The notes under the pieces were generated by a model that saw only the letters and a program-made list of their open reading frames with translations, did not search any database and was not told where the DNA came from. From positions 79,072 to 143,071 of the forward strand of contig NZ_RHHB01000006.1 in NCBI RefSeq assembly GCF_003710805.1: 64,000 bases of DNA. The letters are read 5' to 3'. The position numbers were made by a program, and so were the translations under genes. This document shows, piece after piece, positions 48,514 through 57,878 of this stretch (position 1 is its first letter; the number at the start of each line of letters is the position of its first letter). This DNA is from Agromyces tardus. Lineage in GTDB: Bacteria > Actinomycetota > Actinomycetes > Actinomycetales > Microbacteriaceae.

Positions 48514-49322
48514 GACGTCAGGACCCCCGCCGGGCGGCCGTCGGCGTCGACCACGATGCTGCGCCCGTCGACCTCGGTGAGGTGGAGGGCGCGCTTGCCG
48601 CGGTCGGCGCCCACGAAGTCCGCGACGAACGCATCGGCGGGGTGGGCGAGGATCTCGGCGGGCGAAGCCGCCTGCGAGATCTTGCCGCCCTGCTGCATGA
48701 TCACCACCTGGTCGCCGAGCAGGAACGCCTCATCGATGTCGTGCGTGACGAACACCACGGTCTTGCCCAGCTCGCCCTGCAGTCGCAGGAGCTCCTGCTG
48801 GAGCTCGGCCCGCACGATCGGGTCGACCGCGCCGAACGGCTCGTCCATGAGCAGGATGTTCGGGTCGACGGCGAGCCCCCGTGCCACGCCGACGCGCTGC
48901 TGCTGTCCGCCCGAGAGCTGGCTCGGATACCGGTCGGCGAGCGACCGGTCGAGGCCGACGGTGTCGAGCAGCTCGAGCGCGTGCGCGTGCGCCTCGCGCT
49001 TCTTGGTACCACGCAGCATCGGCACCGTCGCGACGTTGTCGATGACCTTGCGATGCGGCAGGAGCCCGGAGTTCTGCATGACGTACCCGATGCCGCGGCG
49101 CAGGCGCACGGGGTCGACCGTCGCGACATCCGTGCCGTCGATGAGCACCTGCCCGCCACTCGGGTCGACCATGCGGTTGATCATGCGCAGGAGGGTGGTC
49201 TTGCCGGAGCCCGACGACCCCACGAACACCGTGGTCTTGTGCGGCGGGATGACGATGTCGACATCGCGCACCGCGACCGTGCCATCGGGGAACTGCTTCG
49301 TGACGCCGCGGAACTCGATCAT
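48510..49322 (-). CDS. Osmoprotectant-type ABC transporter ATP-binding protein (OpuCA/ProV-like)
   Basis: 270 residues. Walker A GSSGSGKTT (35-43), signature LSGGQQQR (136-143), Walker B ILLMDEP (156-162), FVTHD switch. The tail after residue 235 (ALHLTEVDGRSIVVDADGRP) resembles a single degenerate CBS unit, shorter than the paired CBS sensor of OpuCA. ATG at 49322 with GAAGAGG upstream. First gene of the four-gene importer; a TetR gene lies 107 bases upstream on the same strand. Confidence 0.92.
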   Translation of the reverse strand: MIEFRGVTKQFPDGTVAVRDVDIVIPPHKTTVFVGSSGSGKTTLLRMINRMVDPSGGQVLIDGTDVATVDPVRLRRGIGYVMQNSGLLPHRKVIDNVATVPMLRGTKKREAHAHALELLDTVGLDRSLADRYPSQLSGGQQQRVGVARGLAVDPNILLMDEPFGAVDPIVRAELQQELLRLQGELGKTVVFVTHDIDEAFLLGDQVVIMQQGGKISQAASPAEILAHPADAFVADFVGADRGKRALHLTEVDGRSIVVDADGRPAGVLTS

Positions 49323-49392
49323 GCTGCCTCTTCCCGTGGGCTGCGCCGAGCCGGCGCGCATAGGAACAACCCAAACACGACTGCGCGCCGGG

Positions 49393-49419
49393 GGCAACGT
49401 GGCGAGACTGTGCGTTGCC
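49393..49419 (-). terminator. Possible hairpin after the TetR gene
   Basis: GGCAACG (49393-49399) and CGTTGCC (49413-49419) form a seven-base inverted repeat with a 13-base loop, 11 bases beyond the TetR stop. It could be a weak terminator or an operator of the importer operon. Confidence 0.35.
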
Positions 49420-49429
49420 GCAGAAGACG

Positions 49430-50083
49430 TCAGGCCGCGTTCGTCGCCCGGAGCGCGCCGAAGGACTCCGCGAGGTAGTCGTGCACGATGCGCTTCGCCT
49501 CGGCGAGGTACCGGGGGTCGCCGGATGCCTCGCGGGTGAACGCGCGATGGATCATCGTCTCGCCGAGCTCGATCGCGATGCCCAGGCGGAATCGCAGCTC
49601 GGGCTCGTCCTCGATGCCGAACTCGTGCACGATGAGCTTCGCCATGCGGTGCGCGAACTCGGGCTCGCCGTCGTCGGACGTCTCGCGTTCGGCAGCGTGC
49701 ACGACGCTGAAACCGGGCTCCGTGCGGTACAGCTCGGCGCAGACCTCGAGTGCGACGTCGATGACGTTCCACCAGCCCTCGAGCTGCGTGCGCTCCATGG
49801 CCTCGGCCACGCGCTCGCGATACCGGCGCACCGATCGCTCCCGCAGGGAGTGCAGCACCGCGACGCGGTCGGGGAAGTAGCGGTACACGGTGCCGATCGA
49901 CGCACCGGCGCGTTCGGCGACCATCTGCGTGGTCAGTCGTTCGAATCCGAGATCGTCGACGATCTCGGCGGCTGCGTCGAGCAGCGCGTCGAGTCGTTGG
50001 GTACTCCGACGTTGGGTCGGCTCGGTCCGAACCGAGCGCCGCCGCCCGTGATCGGCCCCGAGGATCAGGTCGATGTTCGGCAC
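49430..50083 (-). CDS. TetR/AcrR-family transcriptional regulator
   Basis: 217 residues. The N-terminal helix-turn-helix is near 25-75 (LDALLDAAAEIVDDLGFERLT, GASIGTVYRYFPDRVAVL), followed by an all-helical ligand domain. GTG at 50083 has AGGAGG four bases upstream, and TAGAGT at 50107-50112 is a good -10. It may control the importer genes downstream or the divergent App1 gene; the ligand is unknown. Confidence 0.9.
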   Translation of the reverse strand: MPNIDLILGADHGRRRSVRTEPTQRRSTQRLDALLDAAAEIVDDLGFERLTTQMVAERAGASIGTVYRYFPDRVAVLHSLRERSVRRYRERVAEAMERTQLEGWWNVIDVALEVCAELYRTEPGFSVVHAAERETSDDGEPEFAHRMAKLIVHEFGIEDEPELRFRLGIAIELGETMIHRAFTREASGDPRYLAEAKRIVHDYLAESFGALRATNAA

Positions 50084-50106
50084 GGGACCTCCTCGCTTGC
50101 CGGACC

Positions 50107-50112
50107 ACTCTA
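50107..50112 (-). promoter_or_regulatory. Putative -10 box of the TetR gene
   Basis: TAGAGT, 24 bases before the GTG at 50083, with the AGGAGG ribosome site between. Confidence 0.5.
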
Positions 50113-50187
50113 CCTGTGCCCGTGAGCGTCGCCGACCAGACACGGCCGGTTTCCCCCTCCGGGGGGTGCGCATGACAGACTGAGAGG

Positions 50188-51243
50188 ATGCCGGTGAGCT
50201 CCCCCCTTCCGGCCGGATCCAGCGCGCGACAGGTCCGGCACCGTGCCGCGCGCGTCGAGGACTGGTTCCACGACTTCCGCGAGCGGTGGGCCAGGCGGCG
50301 CGGCCATGTGCCCACGGTCGTCCCCTACACCGGCTACGGATCCACTGAGTGGGTCCGTGTCTTCTGCCGGGTACTGCTCTCCAAGCCCGTCGCCGACAGC
50401 GACTCGAAGCGCCGGCGCCGCCGCCGGGAGCAGGGCATCCGGGGCTGGCGCAGCTTCACGAGCGTCCCGGTCGGCGACGTGCCGGTCACGATCGAGGTCG
50501 CCGGCCAGCGGATCGAGGTGCTCGCCGACCGCGGCGGCGTCGTCGACACCAAGATCCCCGTGCAGCTGGAGCCGGGCTGGACGGAGGCGACGCTGCGCGC
50601 CGATGGTTCCGAGACGGTCACCGCCCCCATCTGGGTGGTCGGCCCCGACGTCGACTTCGGCATCATCTCCGATATCGACGACACGGTCATGGTCACGGCG
50701 CTCCCCCGGCCGTTCGTCGCGGCATGGAACACGTTCGTGCTCGACGAGCACGCGCGCAATCCCACGCCCGGCATGGCCGTACTCTACGAGCGGCTCGTGC
50801 GCGCCCACCCCGGCGCGCCCGTGATCTACCTGTCGACGGGCGCATGGAACGTCGCGCCGACCCTGAACCGGTTCCTCTCCCGCAACCTCTACCCGGTGGG
50901 ACCGATCCTGCTCACCGACTGGGGCCCCACGCACGACCGCCTCTTCCGCAGCGGTCGCGCGCACAAGATCGAGAACCTCCGCCGCCTCGCCGAGGAGTTC
51001 CCGGGCATCCGATGGCTCCTCATCGGCGACGACGGGCAGCACGACGAGGAGCTCTACGCCTCGTTCGCGGTGGCGCATCCCGATCAGGTCGCCGCGATCG
51101 CGATCCGGGAGCTCTCCGCGGGCGAGGCGGTGCTCGCCGGCGGGCGCACGAAGGCCGAGCAGCACGGCGCGGACGTCCCGTGGGTGTCCGCGACCGACGG
51201 CGCACGCATCGCCGACCAGCTCCACGCCATCGGCCTGCTCTGA
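50188..51243 (+). CDS. App1-domain (DUF2183) phosphatase-like protein
   Basis: 351 residues. An N-terminal domain (about 1-145) ends in a beta-rich segment (VPVTIEVAGQRIEVLADRGG), and the App1 catalytic domain (about 155-300) has the HAD-like ISDIDDTVMVT motif, YLSTGAWNV and IGDDGQHDEELY. Yeast App1 is a phosphatidate phosphatase; bacterial members are poorly studied. No membrane segment. ATG at 50188 with GAGAGG immediately upstream. Divergent from the TetR gene. Confidence 0.9.
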   Translation: MPVSSPLPAGSSARQVRHRAARVEDWFHDFRERWARRRGHVPTVVPYTGYGSTEWVRVFCRVLLSKPVADSDSKRRRRRREQGIRGWRSFTSVPVGDVPVTIEVAGQRIEVLADRGGVVDTKIPVQLEPGWTEATLRADGSETVTAPIWVVGPDVDFGIISDIDDTVMVTALPRPFVAAWNTFVLDEHARNPTPGMAVLYERLVRAHPGAPVIYLSTGAWNVAPTLNRFLSRNLYPVGPILLTDWGPTHDRLFRSGRAHKIENLRRLAEEFPGIRWLLIGDDGQHDEELYASFAVAHPDQVAAIAIRELSAGEAVLAGGRTKAEQHGADVPWVSATDGARIADQLHAIGLL

Positions 51244-51290
51244 CGGCAGGTGGCGTCGTCGGGCGGATGCCACGACTCGACGCCGAGCGC

Positions 51291-52364
51291 TCAGCGAGCG
51301 CCGATCGCCCCCGACGTGCCCGCGGCCGACGCGCGCTCGCGACGCACTCGGAGCAGGCCGCGGTTGATCTCCCGGGCCCACAGCGGGCCCCGGTAGATGA
51401 ACGCCGTGTAGCCCTGCACGAGTGTGGCGCCCGCATCGATGCGCTCCTGCACGTCGGCGGCCGTCTCGACGCCCCCGACCGAGACCACGCACAGCGACTC
51501 GGGCACGTGGCGGCGGATGAGCCGCAGCACCGCGAGCGAGCGAGCCGCGAGCGGGGCGCCCGAGAGGCCGCCGGCGCCGATCGCCTCGACCTGTGCGGCC
51601 GGCGTGGACAGGCCCTCGCGCGAGATGGTCGTGTTGGTCGCGATGATGCCGTCGAGGCCGAGCCGCACGACGAGCTCGCAGATGCGCTCGATCTCCTCGT
51701 CGGCGAGGTCGGGGGCGATCTTGACGAGCAACGGCGTCGACCCCGCGGCGTCGCGCACCGCCTCGAGCAGCGGCGCGAGCGCGTCGAGCTCCTGCAGGCC
51801 CCGCAGCCCGGGGGTGTTCGGCGAGCTGACGTTGACCACGAGGTAGTCGGCGTGCGGTGCGAGCACCCGGGCGCTGCGCTCGTAGTCCGCCGTGGCGCGC
51901 TCGACGGGCGTCGCACGGCTCTTGCCGATGTTCACCCCGAGCACCGGCCGGTGCGCGCGGCGCGCCAGGCGCGAGAGGCGCCCGGCCGCGGCATCCGCCC
52001 CGCCGTTGTTGAAGCCCATGCGGTTGATGAGCGCGCGGTCGGCGAGGAGCCGGAACAGGCGCGGCCGGTCGTTGCCGGGCTGCGCGATGGCCGTGAGCGT
52101 GCCGACCTCGACGTGGCCGAACCCGAGCCGGCCGAGCCCGACGACGGCCAGGCCGTCCTTGTCGAAGCCGGCCGCGACGCCGAACGGCGAGGGGAAGCGG
52201 AGGCCGAGCGCCTCCACCTCGAGCGACGGGTCGGGGCCCGTGAAGCGCTCGACGATCGGCCCCAGGCCGAATGCCGGGAAGCGGCGGATGACGCCGAAGG
52301 CCAGGTGGTGCGCGGATTCCGGGTCCATGCGCGCGAAGAAGAGGGTGAAGAGGGCTCGATACAT
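51291..52364 (-). CDS. pyrD: Dihydroorotate dehydrogenase (quinone), class 2
   Basis: Membrane-associated flavoenzyme of pyrimidine synthesis, using quinone as acceptor. The 357-residue protein has the class 2 N-terminal helices (MYRALFTLFFARMDPESAHH), NRMGFNNGG, and NVSSPNTPGLR with the catalytic serine. The stop lies in the stem of GCGCTC-AGC-GAGCGC (51287-51301), a possible terminator against the convergent App1 gene. ATG at 52364, four bases after the nrdR stop. Confidence 0.96.
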   Translation of the reverse strand: MYRALFTLFFARMDPESAHHLAFGVIRRFPAFGLGPIVERFTGPDPSLEVEALGLRFPSPFGVAAGFDKDGLAVVGLGRLGFGHVEVGTLTAIAQPGNDRPRLFRLLADRALINRMGFNNGGADAAAGRLSRLARRAHRPVLGVNIGKSRATPVERATADYERSARVLAPHADYLVVNVSSPNTPGLRGLQELDALAPLLEAVRDAAGSTPLLVKIAPDLADEEIERICELVVRLGLDGIIATNTTISREGLSTPAAQVEAIGAGGLSGAPLAARSLAVLRLIRRHVPESLCVVSVGGVETAADVQERIDAGATLVQGYTAFIYRGPLWAREINRGLLRVRRERASAAGTSGAIGAR

Positions 52365-52368
52365 GCCG

Positions 52369-52842
52369 CTACTCCGCCGGCCGGGCCGGGAGCCGGCCGT
52401 GCTCGGCCCGGAGCTGCCCGATGGCCGCGTCGAAGTCGTCGAGCGACTCGAACGCCTGGTAGACGCTCGCGAAGCGGAGGTACGCGACCTCATCGAGCTC
52501 GCGCAACGGCGGCAGGATCGCGAGGCCGATGTCGTTCGCCTCGATCTGCGAGGCGCCGGTCGACCGGATGGTCTCCTCGACCTTCTGCGCGAGCACGGCG
52601 AGGTCGGAGTCGGTGACGGGCCGGCCCTGGCAGGCCTTCTTCACGCCGAGCACCACCTTCTCGCGGCTGAACGGCTCGACGACGCCGGAGCGCTTGATCA
52701 CGACGAGGCTCGCGGTCTCGGTCGTCGAGAAGCGCCGGCCGCACTCGGGGCACTGCCGGCGGCGACGGATCGAGAGTCCGTCGTCGCTCGTGCGGGAGTC
52801 GATGACGCGCGAATCGGGGTGGCGGCAGAACGGACAGTACAT
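52369..52842 (-). CDS. nrdR: Transcriptional repressor NrdR
   Basis: 157-residue regulator of ribonucleotide reductase genes, sensing ATP/dATP. The zinc ribbon is CPFC...CPEC (residues 3-6 and 31-34) and the ATP-cone follows ([17 protein letters not shown]). ATG at 52842; TACGCT at 52852-52857 is a likely -10 and GGAG lies between. No nrd genes are in the window. It is directly ahead of pyrD, so both may serve nucleotide supply. Confidence 0.96.
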   Translation of the reverse strand: MYCPFCRHPDSRVIDSRTSDDGLSIRRRRQCPECGRRFSTTETASLVVIKRSGVVEPFSREKVVLGVKKACQGRPVTDSDLAVLAQKVEETIRSTGASQIEANDIGLAILPPLRELDEVAYLRFASVYQAFESLDDFDAAIGQLRAEHGRLPARPAE

Positions 52843-52866
52843 GGTGTCTCCAGCGTACCGGCGCGC

Positions 52867-54180
52867 TCAGGCCCGGTCGCCGAACCGCGCGACCACGGCC
52901 TCGCCGTGCGCCGGCAGGTCCTCCTCGCCCGAGAGGGCCGCGATCACCGGTGCGACCTCGCGGAGCGCCGCCTCGTTGTAGCGCACCACCTGCTGCGGGC
53001 GCAGGAACGTCGCCGCCGAGAGCCCCGACGCGTACCGCGCCTGGCCGCCGGTGGGCAGCACGTGGTTGGAGCCGGCGGCGTAGTCGCCGAGGCTCACGGG
53101 CGAATACGGGCCGATGAAGATCGCCCCGGCGTTCTCGATGCGGGCGAGGGTGCCGTCGACGTCGCGCACCTGGATCTCGAGGTGCTCGGCCCCGAACGCG
53201 TTCGCGAACGCGGCCGCCTGCTCGAGGTCGTCGACGAGCACGACGGCCGACTGCGGTCCCGTGATCGACGTGCGCACGCGCTCGGCGTGCTTCGTGGCGG
53301 CGACCCGCGCCTCGAGCCGCTCGAGCACGCGCGCGGCGAACGCCTCGGAGTCGGTGACGAGCACCGCCGCGGCGAGTTCGTCGTGCTCGGCCTGGCTGAC
53401 GAGGTCGGATGCCACGAAGTCGGCGTCGGCGCCGTCGTCGGCGATCACGAGGATGTCGGTGGGCCCCGCCTCGGCGTCGATGCCCGTGACGCCCTGCACG
53501 ACCCGCTTCGCTGCGGCGACGAACACGTTGCCAGGGCCGGTGACGCGCTGCACCGGGTCGAGGCCGATGCCGGGCACGCCGTAGGCGAAGGCGCCGATGG
53601 CCCCGGCGCCGCCCATCGCGTAGACCTCGGTGATGCCGAGCAGCGCCGCGGCCGCGGCGATCGTGGGGTGGATGCGTCCGCCGAAGGCGGCCTGCGCCGG
53701 CGACGCGAGCGCGATCGACCGCACCCCCGCGACCTGCGCCGGCACGACGTTCATGACCACGCTCGACGGGTAGACGGCCTTGCCGCCGGGCACGTACAGG
53801 CCGACGCGCGCGACCGGCTGCCAGCGCTGCTCGACGATCGCGCCGTCGGCGAGGACGGTGCGCTCGGGTGCGGGCACCTGCGCCGCGCTCGCGGCGCGCA
53901 CGCGCTCGATCGTCGATTCGAGGGCCGAGCGGATGTCGGGCGCCAGCGCCGCGAGGGCCGCCGCCAGCTCCTCGGCAGGCACCCGCACGGCCGGCGGGCG
54001 CACGCGGTCGAACCGCTCGGCCTGGTCGAGGAGCGCCGCCTCGCCGCGCTCGCGCACGTCGTCGACGAGCGCCCGCGCCGCGTCGAGCGCGGCGGAGACA
54101 TCCGTCGCCGCACGCGGGATGAGGGCGAGCAGTTCGCTCGGCGAGGGACGGGAACCGCGGAGATCGAGTCGTCGAAGCAT
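52867..54180 (-). CDS. hisD: Histidinol dehydrogenase
   Basis: Last two steps of histidine synthesis (histidinol to histidine, NAD+ and zinc dependent). The 437-residue protein has GLYVPGGKAVYPSSV, VTGPGNVFVAAAKR, GPTDILVIAD, SQAEHDE with zinc ligands, and a C-terminal NHVLPTGGQARY. ATG at 54180 (MLRRLDLRG) is preferred over one 33 bases upstream; TAGGCT at 54191-54196 is a likely -10 ten bases before it. The other his genes are not on this side. Confidence 0.95.
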   Translation of the reverse strand: MLRRLDLRGSRPSPSELLALIPRAATDVSAALDAARALVDDVRERGEAALLDQAERFDRVRPPAVRVPAEELAAALAALAPDIRSALESTIERVRAASAAQVPAPERTVLADGAIVEQRWQPVARVGLYVPGGKAVYPSSVVMNVVPAQVAGVRSIALASPAQAAFGGRIHPTIAAAAALLGITEVYAMGGAGAIGAFAYGVPGIGLDPVQRVTGPGNVFVAAAKRVVQGVTGIDAEAGPTDILVIADDGADADFVASDLVSQAEHDELAAAVLVTDSEAFAARVLERLEARVAATKHAERVRTSITGPQSAVVLVDDLEQAAAFANAFGAEHLEIQVRDVDGTLARIENAGAIFIGPYSPVSLGDYAAGSNHVLPTGGQARYASGLSAATFLRPQQVVRYNEAALREVAPVIAALSGEEDLPAHGEAVVARFGDRA

Positions 54181-54190
54181 GGCGCCGTCC

Positions 54191-54196
54191 AGCCTA
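54191..54196 (-). promoter_or_regulatory. Putative -10 box of hisD
   Basis: TAGGCT ends ten bases before the hisD ATG, suggesting a very short leader. Confidence 0.45.
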
Positions 54197-54246
54197 GCGA
54201 GCGCACCCGGCAACTCGCCGCGAGCCGCAGCCGCAGCTGCAGCCCG

Positions 54247-57200
54247 TCACGTGAGGCAGTTCGGCCCGAGCAGGCTCTTCAGCTCGCCGTAGAAGTCGGC
54301 GGTGACCGACACGGGGTACGGCAGCTCGAACACTCGCGCCGTGCGCCCCTTGGTGAGCCGCAGGCGCACCTCGGTGGCGCCCCGATGGCGGATGAGCACG
54401 TCGCCGAGGGCCGAGATCGTGTCGGTCGTCGCGCGCACGTCGGGCAGCGAGATGACGACCGGCCCGGATTCGTCGCCCTGGCCGAGCTCGGGCGAGAACA
54501 CGCTGTACGCGTGCAGGTTCATGCCGTCGTCGCGCAGGCTCACGCGACCGCGCACGACGACGATCGAGTCGCTCTGCAGGCCCGGCGCGAACTCCTGGTA
54601 CGCCTTGCCCATGAACATCACGGTGATCTCGCCCGAGAAGTCCTCGACCTGGATCATGCCGTACTGGTTGCCGCTCTGTCGGGCGACGCGATGCTGCACG
54701 CTCGTGACGAGCCCGGCGATCGTGACGGTGTCGCCGTCCTGCGTCGCGTCGGATGAGACGAGCTCGGTGATCGTCGTCGACGCGTGCTTCGCGAGCGGCG
54801 CCTCGAGGCCCGCGAGCGGGTGGTCGGAGACGTAGAGTCCGAGCATCTCGCGCTCGAACGCGAGCTTGTCGCGCTTGGCCCACTCGGGCCGGTCGGGCAC
54901 GAGCGACGGCGCATCCGCCTTCTCGTGCTCCTCGAAGAGGCTGTCGAAGTCGAAGCCCACGTCGCCGTGCTCCTCGGCGCGCTTCTCCTTCACCACGGAC
55001 TCCACGGCGCTCTCGTGGATCTCGACGAGCGCCCGCCGCGTGTGCCCGAGCGAGTCGAACGCGCCCGCCTTCACGAGCGACTCGACGGTGCGCTTGTTCG
55101 CGACCTGGATCGGCGACTTCTTGAGGAAGTCGTGGAACGACTCGAACCGGCCCTTCTGCTCGCGGGCGGCGCGGATCGCGTCGACCACGTTGAAGCCCAC
55201 GTTGCGCACCGCGCCGAGGCCGAAGCGGATGTCGTCGCCGACGGCCGCGAAGTAGCCGATCGACTCGTTGACGTCGGGCGGGAGCACCTTGATGCCCATG
55301 CGCCGGCACTCGTTGAGGTAGAGCGCGAGCTTGTCGCGCGCGTCGCCGACGCTCGTGAGCAGGGCGGCCATGTACTCGGCCGGGAAGTGCGCCTTGAGGT
55401 ACGCCGTCCAGTAGCTCAGCACGCCGTAGGCGGCCGAGTGGGCCTTGTTGAACGCGTAGTCGGAGAACGGCAGCAGGATGTCCCAGAGCGTCTTGATCGC
55501 GGCATCCGAGTAGCCGTTCGCCTTCATGCCGCCCGAGAAGCCCTCGTACTGCTTGTCGAGCTCGGATTTCTTCTTCTTGCCCATCGCGCGGCGCAGGATG
55601 TCGGCCTGGCCGAGCGAGAAGCCGGCGACGCGCTGCGCGATCGCCATCACCTGCTCCTGGTAGATGATGAGGCCGTAGCTCGTGTCGAGGATGTCCCTCA
55701 GGGCCTCCTCGAGCTCGGGGTGGATCGGCGTGATCGGCTGCAGCCCGTTCTTGCGCAGCGCGTAGTTGATGTGCGAGTTCGCGCCCATGGGCCCCGGGCG
55801 GTAGAGCGCGATGACGGCCGAGATGTCCTCGAAGTTGTCGGGCTTCATCTGGCGCAGGAGCGACCGCATGGGACCGCCGTCGAGCTGGAACACGCCGAGC
55901 GTGTCGCCGCGTGCGAGGAGGTCGTAGGCGGGCTGGTCGTCGAGCGCCAGGTCTTCGAGCACGGGTCGGAAGCCACGGTTCGCCTCGATGTTGTCGAGGG
56001 CGTCGTCGATGATCGTGAGGTTGCGCAGCCCGAGGAAGTCCATCTTGATGAGGCCGAGGGCCTCGCATGCCGGGTAGTCGAACTGCGTGACGATCTGGCC
56101 GTCCTGCTCCCGCTTCATGATCGGGATGATGTCGATGAGCGGATCGCTCGACATGATGACGCCGGCGGCGTGCACGCCCCACTGGCGCTTGAGGTTCTCG
56201 AGCCCGAGCGCCGTCTCGAAGACCGTCTTCGCCTCGGGGTCGGTCTCGATGATCGCCCGGATGTCGCCCGCCTCCTTGTAGCGCGGGTGGTCCTTGTCGA
56301 CGATGCCCGACAGCGGAATGTCCTTGCCCATGATGGCCGGGGGCATCGCCTTGGTGAGCTTCTCCCCCATGCCGAACGGGAAGCCGAGCACGCGCGACGA
56401 GTCCTTCAGTGCCTGCTTCGCCTTGATCGTGCCGTACGTGACGATCTGGGCCACCCGCTCGTCGCCGTACTTCTCGGTGACGTAGCGGATGACCTCGCCG
56501 CGACGACGCTCGTCGAAGTCCACGTCGAAGTCGGGCATGGAGACGCGGTCGGGGTTGAGGAACCGCTCGAAGATGAGGCCGTGCTGCAGCGGGTCGAGGT
56601 CCGTGATGCGCATGGCGTACGCCGCCATCGATCCTGCGCCCGAGCCGCGCCCGGGCCCGACGCGGATGCCGTTGTTCTTCGACCAGTTGATGAAGTCGGC
56701 GACGACGAGGAAGTAGCCGGGGAATCCCATCTGGCTGATGACGCCGACCTCGTAGTCGGCCTGCTTGCGCACCTCATCGGGGATGCCGTTGGGGTAGCGG
56801 ACGTGGAGGCCGCGTTCGACCTCCTTGACGAACCAGCTCTCCTCGCTCTCGCCCTCGGGCACGGGGAAGCGGGGCATGTAGTTGGCGCTCGTGTTGAACC
56901 GCACATCGGCGCGCTCGGCGATGAGCAGGGTGTTGTCGCACGCCTCCGGGTGATCGCGGAAGAGGTGGCGCATCTCGGCAGCCGACTTGAGGTAGAACTC
57001 GTCGGCGTCGAACTTGAACCGGTTGGGGTCGTCGAGCGTCGACCCCGACTGCACGCACAGGAGCGCCGCGTGGCTCTTCGCGTCGTGCGCGTGCGTGTAA
57101 TGCAGGTCGTTCGTGGCGACGAGCGGCAGGTCGAGCTGCTTCGCGAGGCGGAGCAGGTCGTCCATGATGCGCTTCTCGATGCCGAGCCCGTGGTCCATGA

Positions 57201-57765
57201 TCTCGGCGAAGTAGTTCTCCCGGCCGAAGATGTCGCGGTACTCGGATGCCGCCCGCACGGCCTCGTCGTACTGGCCGAGCCGCAGCCGGGTCTGCACCTC
57301 GCCCGACGGGCAGCCCGTCGTGGCGATGAGGCCCGCGGAGTACTGCTGCAGGATCTCGCGGTCCATGCGGGGCTTGAAGTAGTACCCCTCGATCGACGCG
57401 AGGCTCGAGAGGCGGAAGAGGTTGTGCATGCCCTCGGTGGTCTCGGAGAGCAGCGTCATGTGCGTGTACGCACCGGACCCCGAGACGTCGTCGCCGCCGC
57501 CGTTGCCCCAGCGCACGCGCGTCTTGTCGCTGCGGTGCGTGCCGGGCGTGAGGTAGGCCTCGGTGCCGATGATCGGCTTGAGCCCCGCGTCGGTCGCCTG
57601 CTTCCAGAAGTCGTAGGCGCCGAACACGTTGCCGTGGTCGGTGACGGCCACGGCGGGCATGCCCTCGCCCTGCGCGGCCTTCACCAGTTCACCGACGCGG
57701 GCGGCACCGTCGAGCATCGAGTACTCGCTGTGCACGTGCAGGTGGACGAAGGAATCGGTGGCCAC
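54247..57765 (-). CDS. dnaE: DNA polymerase III subunit alpha
   Basis: Main replicative polymerase, 1172 residues. The PHP domain begins FVHLHVHSEYSMLDGAA with His10 and His12. The polymerase palm has PDFDVDFDERRRG with the catalytic aspartates near 410. It continues through the fingers, the beta-clamp region and a C-terminal OB fold (TIAGLVTSV near 1000). GTG at 57765 is chosen over an ATG 12 bases earlier because GAGGAG lies just before it. TACACT at 57812-57817 is a likely -10. Confidence 0.95.
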   Translation of the reverse strand: MATDSFVHLHVHSEYSMLDGAARVGELVKAAQGEGMPAVAVTDHGNVFGAYDFWKQATDAGLKPIIGTEAYLTPGTHRSDKTRVRWGNGGGDDVSGSGAYTHMTLLSETTEGMHNLFRLSSLASIEGYYFKPRMDREILQQYSAGLIATTGCPSGEVQTRLRLGQYDEAVRAASEYRDIFGRENYFAEIMDHGLGIEKRIMDDLLRLAKQLDLPLVATNDLHYTHAHDAKSHAALLCVQSGSTLDDPNRFKFDADEFYLKSAAEMRHLFRDHPEACDNTLLIAERADVRFNTSANYMPRFPVPEGESEESWFVKEVERGLHVRYPNGIPDEVRKQADYEVGVISQMGFPGYFLVVADFINWSKNNGIRVGPGRGSGAGSMAAYAMRITDLDPLQHGLIFERFLNPDRVSMPDFDVDFDERRRGEVIRYVTEKYGDERVAQIVTYGTIKAKQALKDSSRVLGFPFGMGEKLTKAMPPAIMGKDIPLSGIVDKDHPRYKEAGDIRAIIETDPEAKTVFETALGLENLKRQWGVHAAGVIMSSDPLIDIIPIMKREQDGQIVTQFDYPACEALGLIKMDFLGLRNLTIIDDALDNIEANRGFRPVLEDLALDDQPAYDLLARGDTLGVFQLDGGPMRSLLRQMKPDNFEDISAVIALYRPGPMGANSHINYALRKNGLQPITPIHPELEEALRDILDTSYGLIIYQEQVMAIAQRVAGFSLGQADILRRAMGKKKKSELDKQYEGFSGGMKANGYSDAAIKTLWDILLPFSDYAFNKAHSAAYGVLSYWTAYLKAHFPAEYMAALLTSVGDARDKLALYLNECRRMGIKVLPPDVNESIGYFAAVGDDIRFGLGAVRNVGFNVVDAIRAAREQKGRFESFHDFLKKSPIQVANKRTVESLVKAGAFDSLGHTRRALVEIHESAVESVVKEKRAEEHGDVGFDFDSLFEEHEKADAPSLVPDRPEWAKRDKLAFEREMLGLYVSDHPLAGLEAPLAKHASTTITELVSSDATQDGDTVTIAGLVTSVQHRVARQSGNQYGMIQVEDFSGEITVMFMGKAYQEFAPGLQSDSIVVVRGRVSLRDDGMNLHAYSVFSPELGQGDESGPVVISLPDVRATTDTISALGDVLIRHRGATEVRLRLTKGRTARVFELPYPVSVTADFYGELKSLLGPNCLT

Positions 57766-57811
57766 TGGGCTCCTCATCGGGGGTGCTGCGAGGTCGTCTG
57801 GGGGTCTTCAA

Positions 57812-57817
57812 AGTGTA
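57812..57817 (-). promoter_or_regulatory. Putative -10 box of dnaE
   Basis: TACACT, 47 bases before the GTG at 57765, in the 113-base gap behind the RluD-like gene. No -35 match is visible. Confidence 0.4.
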
Positions 57818-57878
57818 GGGCGAGCCACCCACAGGGAGGCACCCGGACGCGCGGGATCGGCGCTCGAGCCGAGGCGCG

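Noticed and set aside
54194..54246. CSCGCGSR-like cysteine-rich string between hisD and dnaE
   Set aside because: It is an out-of-frame reading past the dnaE stop with no start codon or ribosome site.
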